Shown here piece by piece: positions 36,083-43,744 of a stretch of 64,000 bases of DNA. Every line of letters starts with the position of its first letter. Positions within the stretch are counted from its first letter, which is position 1. The stretch lies in NCBI GenBank assembly GCA_029961055.1, contig JASBVM010000001.1:70888-134887 (forward strand), in the 5' to 3' direction. The DNA is from Bacillota bacterium. Its GTDB lineage: Bacteria; Bacillota; Sulfobacillia; JAIMAT01. Position numbers and translations under genes: made by a program. A model generated the notes under the pieces. The model was not told the origin of the DNA. It saw only the letters and a list, made by a program, of their open reading frames with translations, and did not search any database.

Positions 36083-36121
36083 CGCTCCCACCTCCCGTGC
36101 ACGAGCGGCCCAGTATATGTG

Positions 36122-36146
36122 CTCCGGGCCCCCCGGGGGCCCGGAG
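36122..36146. repeat. 11-bp inverted repeat in a divergent promoter region
   Basis: CTCCGGGCCCC-CCG-GGGGCCCGGAG, perfect arms. It sits between two divergent genes, next to A/T-rich boxes on each strand (TATACT on the minus strand at 36112-36117; TAGCAT on the plus near 36197). It could be an operator or a terminator-like barrier. Confidence 0.5.
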
Positions 36147-36235
36147 GGCGCCCGCCCGCCCCGCTCGCGCCTGGACGAGGTCGCCCGGAAACGCTTAGCA
36201 TAGGCGCTGCGCATGCTCTTCCCTGGGAGGCGAGG

Positions 36236-38065
36236 ATGGAGATGGGCTTCGACCCGGGCGCCCGGCGACCGCCGCGGGGCGCGGGCATGGAGACGCGGAG
36301 CCGCCCGCCGCAGCCCGACGCCGAGCGGCTGCGGGCGCTCCTGGAACGCCTCGACGGCCGGGGGTACAAGGCGTACCAGGGCCTGGCCGGCCGCTGGTCG
36401 CTGGGAGGCTTCACGCTCCACGTCGACCACGTCCAGGGCGATCCTTTCGCCGAGCCGTCGCGCCTGCGCGTGGAGATGGAGGCCAAAGTCCACGGCCTGC
36501 CGCTGGAGCCGCTCCAGACCCCGGAGGGGCGGATCGCCACCGCCGACTTCCTCCTCCGGCAGGTGGTCCGCGTGCTCCAGGCGCGGGGGCAGCGGAGGCG
36601 CGGGACGGGCCACTCGGGCGAGATCCGGGTGGCCGAACCCGGGCAGTCCTTCCTGCCGCGGAGCGCCATGGAGGTGGACGCCGAGGGGCATCTGACCTGG
36701 CGCTTCCAGGCGGGGCTGCCGGCCGACGGCCGGACCATCCTGGGACGGCAGGCGGCCATCCTGCTCCTCGAGGAGATCCCGGCGGTGGTCCGCGAGGCGC
36801 TCCTCTACCGGAGCCTCAACGCCCGCCAGCTGCGCGCCTGGCAGGAGGTGGCCGCCGACCAGGCGGTCGCCCGCCGGCTGATGGAGGAGCGCGGGCTGGT
36901 CGCCTTCGTGGCCGAGGGCAGCATCCTGCCCCGCCGCTCCGGGGTGAGCGACCTGCCGCTGGACCCGGGGCGGGCGGTCCCCTTCCGCGCGCCCGGGGAG
37001 ATGCGCCAGAGCTTCCTCCTGCCCCACGCGGGGGAGGTGCAGGGACTGGCCATCCCCGAGGGGGTCACGCTGATCACGGGCGGCGGATTCCACGGCAAGA
37101 GCACGCTCGAGCGGGCCGTCGAGCTGGGCGTCTACGACCACATCCCGGGTGACGGCCGGGAGCTCTGCCTCACCCGCCGCGACGCGGTCAAGGTGCGGGC
37201 GGAGGACGGCCGCGCGGTCACGGCGGTGGACATCTCGCCCTTCATCGGGCGGCTGCCGGGCGGGGTCGAGACGGAGACGTTCACCACCGAGCTGGCCAGC
37301 GGCAGCACCTCCCAGGCGGCCAACATCGCCGAGGCGCTGGAGGCGGGGAGTCGCCTCCTCCTGATGGACGAGGACACCTGCGCCACCAACTTCATGGTCC
37401 GCGACCGGCGCATGCAGCGGCTGATCCCGCGGGAGCAGGAGCCCATCGTCCCCTTCGTCGACCGGGTCCGCCAGCTGCGCGACGAGCTGGGCGTCTCCAC
37501 CATCCTGGTGGTGGGAGGCGTGGGCGACTACCTGGACGTGGCCGACCACGTCATCGCCATGCGCGAGTTCCGCCCCGCCGTCATCACCGAGGAAGCCCGG
37601 CGGCTGACGGAGGAGCTCCCCTCCCAGCGCGAGCCCGAGGCGCCCGGACCGGTCCGCTTCCGCATCCGCCGCCACCCGCGGCTCGCCGTGCTGGAGGCGG
37701 AGGAGCGCCGGCCGGCGAGGATCCGCTCCCAGGAGGTGGACGAGCTCCGCTTCGGCCGCTGGGAGATCGACCTGGGCGCGGTGGAGCAGGTGGTGGAGGT
37801 GACCCAGTCCCGCGCCATCGGCCACATCCTTCGCCTGCTGGCGCGGATGGAGCGGGAGGGCGCCGGCGGCGCGACGCCGGCCATGCCCGAGCTGCTGGAG
37901 GCGGCGGAGGAAGCGCTCCGTAGCGGCGGCTGGCGCTCCCTGGTCGAGCGCCCGGAGGAGGTGCGCGGCGACTGGGCGCTGCCGCGCCGCTACGAGATCG
38001 CCGCCGCCATCAACCGCTTCCGCGGCCTGCACGTCGACGTGGAGCGGCTGCGAGAAACCTTTTGA
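36236..38065 (+). CDS. ABC-class predicted ATPase (PF09818-type)
   Basis: 609 residues. The protein belongs to the 'predicted ATPase of the ABC class' family: a long N-terminal domain (LRALLERLDGRGYKAYQGL, then GEIRVAEPGQ), Walker A GGGFHGKSTLERA, the family block YDHIPGDGREL, signature-like ASGSTSQAANI, Walker B LLLMDEDTCATNFMVRD, and a Gly-rich switch VVGGVGDYLDVADHV. There are no membrane segments, so it is a soluble ATPase of unknown role, often suspected in nucleic-acid or translation-related work. ATG with SD GGGAGG. Its stop codon overlaps the -35 box of the secDF promoter. Confidence 0.88.
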   Translation: MEMGFDPGARRPPRGAGMETRSRPPQPDAERLRALLERLDGRGYKAYQGLAGRWSLGGFTLHVDHVQGDPFAEPSRLRVEMEAKVHGLPLEPLQTPEGRIATADFLLRQVVRVLQARGQRRRGTGHSGEIRVAEPGQSFLPRSAMEVDAEGHLTWRFQAGLPADGRTILGRQAAILLLEEIPAVVREALLYRSLNARQLRAWQEVAADQAVARRLMEERGLVAFVAEGSILPRRSGVSDLPLDPGRAVPFRAPGEMRQSFLLPHAGEVQGLAIPEGVTLITGGGFHGKSTLERAVELGVYDHIPGDGRELCLTRRDAVKVRAEDGRAVTAVDISPFIGRLPGGVETETFTTELASGSTSQAANIAEALEAGSRLLLMDEDTCATNFMVRDRRMQRLIPREQEPIVPFVDRVRQLRDELGVSTILVVGGVGDYLDVADHVIAMREFRPAVITEEARRLTEELPSQREPEAPGPVRFRIRRHPRLAVLEAEERRPARIRSQEVDELRFGRWEIDLGAVEQVVEVTQSRAIGHILRLLARMEREGAGGATPAMPELLEAAEEALRSGGWRSLVERPEEVRGDWALPRRYEIAAAINRFRGLHVDVERLRETF

Positions 38066-38091
38066 CAAGCCTCCGCGGCCGTCCCTATAAT
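38062..38091 (+). promoter_or_regulatory. Consensus promoter upstream of secDF
   Basis: TTGACA (38062-38067) and TATAAT (38086-38091), both perfect, with an 18-nt spacer. The -35 overlaps the TGA stop of the ATPase gene. Expected transcript start is near 38098. Confidence 0.92.
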
Positions 38092-38115
38092 GCACCGTAC
38101 CCTTCCGGCTGGACG

Positions 38116-38142
38116 CCATGTGCCCGCGGCACATGGATTTTT
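38116..38142 (+). terminator. Leader terminator/attenuator 25 nt downstream of the secDF promoter
   Basis: A perfect 9-bp stem CCATGTGCC-CGC-GGCACATGG followed by ATTTTTC, a textbook intrinsic terminator. A transcript from the promoter just upstream would be only about 45 nt unless it reads through. It could be an attenuator of secDF or the end of a tiny RNA. It would also stop transcripts from the upstream ATPase gene. Confidence 0.8.
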
Positions 38143-38201
38143 CATGCGGCCGAGACCCGTGGATCCAAGGGTGGACCGCTTCGGGGGGAAACCCTGCAGG
38201 C

Positions 38202-40460
38202 ATGAACCGCCGGACGCGCAATATCGTCTACCTCGTGTCGACCGTCCTCGTCGTCGCCGCTGCCGCGGTCTACGCACTGGTGCCGCTGCCGTTCAACCAG
38301 GAGCGGCCGCTCTGGCAGCGGATCACCCTGGGCCTCGACCTGCAGGGCGGCGTCCACGTGGTCTACCAGGCCGAGCCCGACAGGCAGCACCCGCTCACCC
38401 CCGAGGCGATGTCGAAGGCGCGGCAGATCATCGAGCAGCGCGTCAACGGCCTGGGCGTCGCCGAGCCGATCATCCAGCAGCAGGGCAACAACCGGATCAT
38501 CGTCGAGCTCCCCGGCGTGAAGAACCCGGAGCAGGCGATCCGGACGATCGGGCGGACGGCCAAGCTGGAGTTCCGGGACTACAAGGGGGACGTGATCGTC
38601 ACCGGCGCCGAGCTGGTCTCGGCCGACCCGGAGATCGACCCCCAGAGCAACCAGCCCGTGGTGGCGCTCAAGTTCAACGCGCGGGGCGCCAAGGCGTTCG
38701 AGAAGGCGACGGCCGCGGCGCTGCCGTACGCCCAGGCCAGCAACGGCTCGGACCCGCGCGGCCACATCGGCGTCTACCTGGACGACAAGCTCCTGACCAA
38801 CCCCCAGGTCAGCGCGGTCATCCCCAACGGGCAGGCCATCATCACCGGGTACAGCTCGCTGGAGCAGGCGAAGAACGACGCCGTCGCGCTCCAGTCCGGC
38901 GCGCTCCCCATCCCGCTCAAGATCATCGCCAACCAGACGGTCAGCGCCTCCCTGGGGGCCGAGTCGCTCCACCGGAGCGTGGTGGCGGGGATCGCCGGCC
39001 TCCTCCTGGTCGCCGCCTTCATGCTCCTCTACTACCGGCTGCCGGGCTTCTGGGCGACGGTGGCGCTCACCATCTACTTCCTGCTGGACCTCCTGGTGCT
39101 CCACCTGATCCACGCCACGCTCACGCTGCCGGGCATCGCCGGCCTGATCATGTCGGTGGGCGTGGCCGTCGACGCCAACGTCATCATCTTCGAGCGGGTC
39201 CGCGACGAGCTCCGCCGCGGGCTGACGCTGCGCTCGGCGCTGGAGGCCGGCTTCAAGAACGCCTTCCGGGCGATCCTCGACTCCAACGTGACCTCGCTGA
39301 TCGCGGTGGCCGTCCTCTACTACTTCGGCACCGGCCCGGTCCGCGGCTTCGCGGTCACGCTGGGAGTCGGCGTCCTGATCAGCATGCTGACCGCCATCCT
39401 GATCACCCGCCAGCTCCTCCGCTGGCAGGTCGGCACCGGGATCCACCCCGGCTTCCTCATGTTCGGCCACGAGGCGGAGGTGGGCGCCCAGGTGGCGGCC
39501 GCGGAGGAGAGGGCGAAGCGCGACCGGAAGAAGGCGGCCCCGGCCGCCGCCGCGGAGCCCGCGCTGCTGGAGCGGGAGCGCTTCCACTTCCGCTTCATCC
39601 ACCACCGGAGGATCTGGTTCACCATCTCGGGGATCGTCCTGGTCGCCACGCTGGTCTCGCTGGCGACGCAGGGGCTCAACTACGGCGTCGACTTCAAGGG
39701 CGGCACCCTCTTCGACCTCCGCTTCGCCCGCCCGACCAGCGTGGCCGAGGTGCGGACCGCCTTCAGCCGCGTGACGCCCGAGGTGACCGTCCGCGCCACC
39801 GGCACGGGCGCCGACGAGTACCTGGTCACCGTCCCGACCACCGACGAGGCGGAGCGGAACCGGATGATCGACCAGGTCCAGAAGTCGCTGAACAACCCGA
39901 TCAGCGTCCGCAGCGTCAACGAGGTCTCGCCGGTCATCGGCTCGGAGCTCGAGCGCTCGGCGGCCCTGGCGCTCCTGATCGCCGTGGTGCTGATGCTCGC
40001 CTACATCGCCGTCCGCTTCGAGTGGCGCTTCGCCGTCGGGGCGGTGCTCGCCGACCTGCACGACGTGTTGGTGGTGGTGGGGCTCTTCACGATCTTCCGG
40101 CTGCCGGTGGACACCTACTTCATCCCGGCGATCCTGACGGTCTTCGGCTACTCCATCACCGACACCATCGTCATCTACGACCGGGTGCGCGAGAACCTGC
40201 GCCAGCGCCGGCGCGAGTCGCTGCTGGAGCTGGTCGAGCGGTCGCTCAACCAGGTGCTGGTCCGCTCCATCAACACCACCACCACCACGCTCCTGGCCAT
40301 CGCCGCCGTCTTCTTCTTCGGCGGGGTGACCATCCGCGACATGACGCTGGCGCTCCTGGTGGGCATGGGCACTGGGGCCTACTCTTCCATCTTCCTGGCC
40401 AGCCCGATCTACTGGCTCCTGGCGCGGCGGAGGGAGGAGCCCGCGGCCAAACCGGCCTGA
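38202..40460 (+). CDS. secDF: Protein translocase accessory fusion SecDF
   Basis: 752 residues joining SecD and SecF, the RND-type pair that uses the proton gradient to pull secreted proteins through SecYEG. The SecD half has TM1, LGLDLQGGVHVVYQ, the periplasmic head and TM4 block GVAVDANVIIFERVRDELRRG. The SecF half starts near residue 460 with FNYG-like LNYGVDFKGGTLFDLRF and ends with YSITDTIVIYDRVRENLR. About twelve TM segments in total. In-frame ATGs at 38118 and 38133 exist but lie in the leader terminator hairpin; I chose the ATG that gives a standard SecD N-terminus. Confidence 0.95.
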   Translation: MNRRTRNIVYLVSTVLVVAAAAVYALVPLPFNQERPLWQRITLGLDLQGGVHVVYQAEPDRQHPLTPEAMSKARQIIEQRVNGLGVAEPIIQQQGNNRIIVELPGVKNPEQAIRTIGRTAKLEFRDYKGDVIVTGAELVSADPEIDPQSNQPVVALKFNARGAKAFEKATAAALPYAQASNGSDPRGHIGVYLDDKLLTNPQVSAVIPNGQAIITGYSSLEQAKNDAVALQSGALPIPLKIIANQTVSASLGAESLHRSVVAGIAGLLLVAAFMLLYYRLPGFWATVALTIYFLLDLLVLHLIHATLTLPGIAGLIMSVGVAVDANVIIFERVRDELRRGLTLRSALEAGFKNAFRAILDSNVTSLIAVAVLYYFGTGPVRGFAVTLGVGVLISMLTAILITRQLLRWQVGTGIHPGFLMFGHEAEVGAQVAAAEERAKRDRKKAAPAAAAEPALLERERFHFRFIHHRRIWFTISGIVLVATLVSLATQGLNYGVDFKGGTLFDLRFARPTSVAEVRTAFSRVTPEVTVRATGTGADEYLVTVPTTDEAERNRMIDQVQKSLNNPISVRSVNEVSPVIGSELERSAALALLIAVVLMLAYIAVRFEWRFAVGAVLADLHDVLVVVGLFTIFRLPVDTYFIPAILTVFGYSITDTIVIYDRVRENLRQRRRESLLELVERSLNQVLVRSINTTTTTLLAIAAVFFFGGVTIRDMTLALLVGMGTGAYSSIFLASPIYWLLARRREEPAAKPA

Positions 40461-40530
40461 GCCGGCAGAAGCCGGCCTGTGCCGGCAGCGGGGCCGACGC
40501 GGGCGAGCGACGATCCGGACTGGCATAAAG

Positions 40531-40568
40531 GACCAGCCCCGGGAGCAGACTACGCTCCCGGGGTGGTC
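40531..40568 (+). promoter_or_regulatory. 15-bp hairpin overlapping the ribosome-binding site of the MoxR-like gene
   Basis: GACCA-g-CCCCGGGAGC pairs with GCTCCCGGGG-TGGTC around AGACTAC, 15 bp with one bulged G. The only SD-like sequence for the ATG at 40575 is GGGGTGG (40560-40566), which lies in the 3' arm. No T tract follows, so translational control is more likely than termination. Confidence 0.6.
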
Positions 40569-40574
40569 GTTCCC

Positions 40575-42008
40575 ATGGTGATGCGCGAGCCCGTCCGGCA
40601 CGCGGGCAACGAGAGCCTCTACCAGGCCGTCGAGTTGTCGGTCCTGGCGCGACGGTGGGGCGTGCCGCTCCACCTCCACGCCCAGGGGGTCCGCGGAACG
40701 GGGAAGACCACCGTCCTGCGCTCGGTGCGGCCGCTTCTCCCGCCCATCCGGAGGGTGCGCGGCTGCCTCTTCAACTGCGACCCGGAGCGGCCCCACTGCC
40801 CCCAGCACCGCTCCCTCGGCCGGGAGGAGCTGGAGCGGATCGGCAGCGAGGAAGTGCCCATGCCCTTCCTGGAGATCTCGGCCTCGGCCAAGATCGGCAC
40901 GGTGGTGGGGACCATCGACCTCGAGCGCCTGGCCGCCGACCGGCCGGCGCTCCTTCCCGGCACCATCGCCCAGGCCCACCGGGGCATCCTCTTCGTCGAC
41001 GAGATCAACCGGCTGGCCGACGTCGCCCCGGAGCTGGCGGACGTCCTCCTCGACGTGATGGGCACGCGGCCCGGCCGCCTCCAGATCGAGGAAGCGGGAC
41101 TCCCCCGGGTGGAGCTCCCGGTCAATGTGACCGTCTGGGCTGCCTCCAACCCGGACGAGGAGCCCGGGCCGCTGGAGGAGGTCCGCCGCCAGCTGGCCGA
41201 CCGCTTCGACCTGGTCGTGCGGATGGGCCGGCCAGCGGAGCCGGCCGACGTGGAGGCGATCCTCCGCCGCGACCCGCTGGGGGAGACCGCGCCGGACGGG
41301 AGGGAGCCGGAGGGCGAGCCGGCGGAGGGTGCGGCCGGCCCCTTCGCCCCGCTCCGCGCCGCTCTCGGCCGCGAACCGGTGCCGGGCTCCAGCGCCTGGC
41401 TCCGCTCGCTCCTGGCGACCGTCTACACGCGCTTCGGCCTGGAGAGCCTCCGCACCGTGGAGGCCTGGCAGCTGGCGTCACGCCTCGAGGCTCTCCGTCG
41501 CGGGCGGAGCCGCGTGGGGCAGGAGGAGCTCCTGGCGACCCTGCCGCTCCTGCTGGCAGGGCGCATGGTCCCGGAGGAGCAGGCAGAGGTGGCCCGTTTC
41601 CTGCGCGAGCCGGCGCTCTGCGATCCGCCCTTCCGCGAGGCGGCGCCCGCCGGCCGCGCCGAGCCGGCCGCGGGAGAGGGCACCCCGGCCGGACGGGGCG
41701 CGCAAGAAGGCCCGCCGAATCCCGCCGCCGGGGAGCAGGGAGCCGAGGCGGAGGTTCCGCCGGCAAGGGGTGGCCCGGGTCCGGGCGGAGCGCCCGCCGG
41801 CTCCTCCGGGGAAGCCGGCCGGCTCCGCCGCCTCCTCCACCGCCTGCGGCTGGACGGGCCGTCCGCGGCGGTCCCGGCGGCGGCCGCGGACGGCGGGGAC
41901 GAGGGGGTTCGGCCGGTTCCCCCCGCCTGGGCACCGCCCAGGCGGGCGCGGCCCTGGCTCCTGGTCCGGCCCGAGGAACGCTTCCGCGAGGCGAGGCCGC
42001 AACCGTGA
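40575..42008 (+). CDS. MoxR/ChlI-like AAA+ ATPase
   Basis: 477 residues from the ATG after the hairpin; a GTG at 40479 would add 32 unconserved residues. The AAA+ core is related to magnesium-chelatase subunit I: Walker A GVRGTGKTTVL, a Cys/His cluster CLFNCDPERPHCPQH, Walker B GILFVDEINRLADVAPEL and sensor VTVWAASNPDEEPG. A 120-residue Ala/Gly/Pro-rich linker and a conserved-looking tail follow. GTGA overlap with the VWA gene. Such ATPase/VWA pairs act as chaperones that insert metals or remodel targets; the target here is unknown, and no chlorophyll or cobaltochelatase genes are near. Confidence 0.85.
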   Translation: MVMREPVRHAGNESLYQAVELSVLARRWGVPLHLHAQGVRGTGKTTVLRSVRPLLPPIRRVRGCLFNCDPERPHCPQHRSLGREELERIGSEEVPMPFLEISASAKIGTVVGTIDLERLAADRPALLPGTIAQAHRGILFVDEINRLADVAPELADVLLDVMGTRPGRLQIEEAGLPRVELPVNVTVWAASNPDEEPGPLEEVRRQLADRFDLVVRMGRPAEPADVEAILRRDPLGETAPDGREPEGEPAEGAAGPFAPLRAALGREPVPGSSAWLRSLLATVYTRFGLESLRTVEAWQLASRLEALRRGRSRVGQEELLATLPLLLAGRMVPEEQAEVARFLREPALCDPPFREAAPAGRAEPAAGEGTPAGRGAQEGPPNPAAGEQGAEAEVPPARGGPGPGGAPAGSSGEAGRLRRLLHRLRLDGPSAAVPAAAADGGDEGVRPVPPAWAPPRRARPWLLVRPEERFREARPQP

Positions 42009-43588
42009 GGCTCTTCGCGCGGCGGCCGGCCGCGGAGCCGGCCGAGCCGGCGATCGCCCGGGCCGGGCTGGAGCGGGCGCTGGAGCGGATCGGGCGAGGA
42101 AGGGCGCTGGCGGTGGGCGACGCCTGTGCCGTCAGTCTCCACGTCCACCTCCTCCGCTCCGACCGCCCCTCCACCGTCTTCGTCCTGGGCGACCAGGACG
42201 CGGGCGAGGTCTTCTACGGCCGTTCCCGCCCGGGCCAGATCTGGCACGTCGACTTCTTCCACGCCGTCGCCCGCCTCGACCCCCGGGCCGTCGCCCGCTT
42301 CCTGGTGCCGGTCTTCGCCCGGCCGGAGCTGGTCGACATCCAGACCGGGGCGGGCGGCGGGCGCCTCAACGGAAGGCTGGTCTACGGGCAGGGGGAGGTG
42401 CTCCGCGCCGCCCACCGCAACCACGTCCACCTGGCCTTCCACCCCGCCGCCTTTGCCGGGCCGCCCGACCTGGTCGGCCTGGTGCTGGCCCTGGAGCGCG
42501 CCCTGGAAGCGCTGGGCGTGGAGCCACGCCGCATCGACGAGCTGGTGGAGCTCTCCAACCCCGCCACCGGCCGCCTCCGCCTCGACGGCTACCACGACGC
42601 CTCCGACTCGTTCCTCCGCGGTCCCGGGCCGGCGCCGGGACGGGAGCGTGTCCGGACCGGACGCGCGGACGAAGGGGGAAGCGGGCCGGAAGCGGCCGCC
42701 GCTCCCGGGACCGGCGGCGCGGGCGAAGCGCGTGCCACGCCGGTGCAGCACCCCTTCCCGGCGGAGAGGACGGACGCTTCCACCCGCCCTTCCTCCGCGG
42801 CGAGGAGTCTGGAGCGCGAGCTGAAGCGCCCGCCCCTGCTGCCGGGGCGGAACGGTGCGCCGGGCGCCCGCCTGCTCCGCGGGCGCGCCGCCCCCGGTGC
42901 CGCCCGCCGCGACGAGCCGCTCCGGACCTCCCCGGGCTGGCAGCAGCTCGACCTGGCGGGCACCGTCCGCCACGCGCTGGCTGCCGGCGGGGTGCGGGCC
43001 CCGCGGGAGCTCCTCCGCCACCTCCGCGTCCTGCCCCGCCGGCGCCGCGGCGCCCTGGACATCTGCCTCCTCCTCGACGCCAGCGCCTCCATGGCCGGCG
43101 CCCGCATGGCGGCGGCGCGACGGCTCGTCCGCCACCTGGCGCTCCAGACCCGCGACCGGGTGGCCATCATCGTCTTTCAGGACCGGACCAGCCGGCTCCA
43201 CGCCGGCTTCACCCGGCGCTGGCGGCTCCTGGCCGAGGGCCTGGACGCCGTCCACCCCAGCGGGCTCACCCCCCTGGCGGAGGGGCTCGTCCACGCCACC
43301 CGGTACGTGGCCGCCCACGCCCGCAGGAAGACGCTCCTGCTCCTCCTCACCGACGGCATCCCCACCGTCCCGCGCCTCTCGCTCAACCCGCTGCAGGACG
43401 CGGTGGAGGCGGCGCGGGAGATCCGCCGGCGCCGCCTGGCCTTCGCCTGTGTCGGCCTGGCACCCAACGAGGGCTACCTGCGCCAGCTCTGCGAGGCGGC
43501 CGGCGGCCGGCTCTACGTCCTGCCCGAGCTGGAGAGCGGCGCCCTGGTCCGCATCGCCGAGAGCGAGCGCCAGCGCGTCATCCGCTGA
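42005..43588 (+). CDS. VWA-domain protein (ChlD/CobT-like partner of the MoxR ATPase)
   Basis: 527 residues. The N-terminal 220 residues are a conserved globular region (HVHLLRSDRPSTVFVLGDQD, GQIWHVDFFHAVARLDPRAV) of unknown fold. A variable, charged linker follows, then a C-terminal von Willebrand A domain with a full MIDAS: DASASMAG (DxSxS), the Thr in SGLTPLAEGL, and the Asp in LLLTDGIPT. The GTG start overlaps the ATPase stop by 4 nt. In MoxR-VWA systems the MIDAS protein binds a client and the AAA+ ring remodels it. Nothing nearby identifies the client. Confidence 0.85.
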   Translation: MRLFARRPAAEPAEPAIARAGLERALERIGRGRALAVGDACAVSLHVHLLRSDRPSTVFVLGDQDAGEVFYGRSRPGQIWHVDFFHAVARLDPRAVARFLVPVFARPELVDIQTGAGGGRLNGRLVYGQGEVLRAAHRNHVHLAFHPAAFAGPPDLVGLVLALERALEALGVEPRRIDELVELSNPATGRLRLDGYHDASDSFLRGPGPAPGRERVRTGRADEGGSGPEAAAAPGTGGAGEARATPVQHPFPAERTDASTRPSSAARSLERELKRPPLLPGRNGAPGARLLRGRAAPGAARRDEPLRTSPGWQQLDLAGTVRHALAAGGVRAPRELLRHLRVLPRRRRGALDICLLLDASASMAGARMAAARRLVRHLALQTRDRVAIIVFQDRTSRLHAGFTRRWRLLAEGLDAVHPSGLTPLAEGLVHATRYVAAHARRKTLLLLLTDGIPTVPRLSLNPLQDAVEAAREIRRRRLAFACVGLAPNEGYLRQLCEAAGGRLYVLPELESGALVRIAESERQRVIR

Positions 43589-43744
43589 GCGGGGGCGGCC
43601 GCCGCCGGGGTAGCGGGCGGACGCGCCGCCGCCCCGCTTCCTGCCCGTCCAGCAGGCGCCCCGGGGCCGGTGCTATATTGTAGGGAAAGGTCGATGCGGC
43701 GCTGGAGACAGAGAGCGGCCGCGTCGAGAACGGAGTGGACCGAC

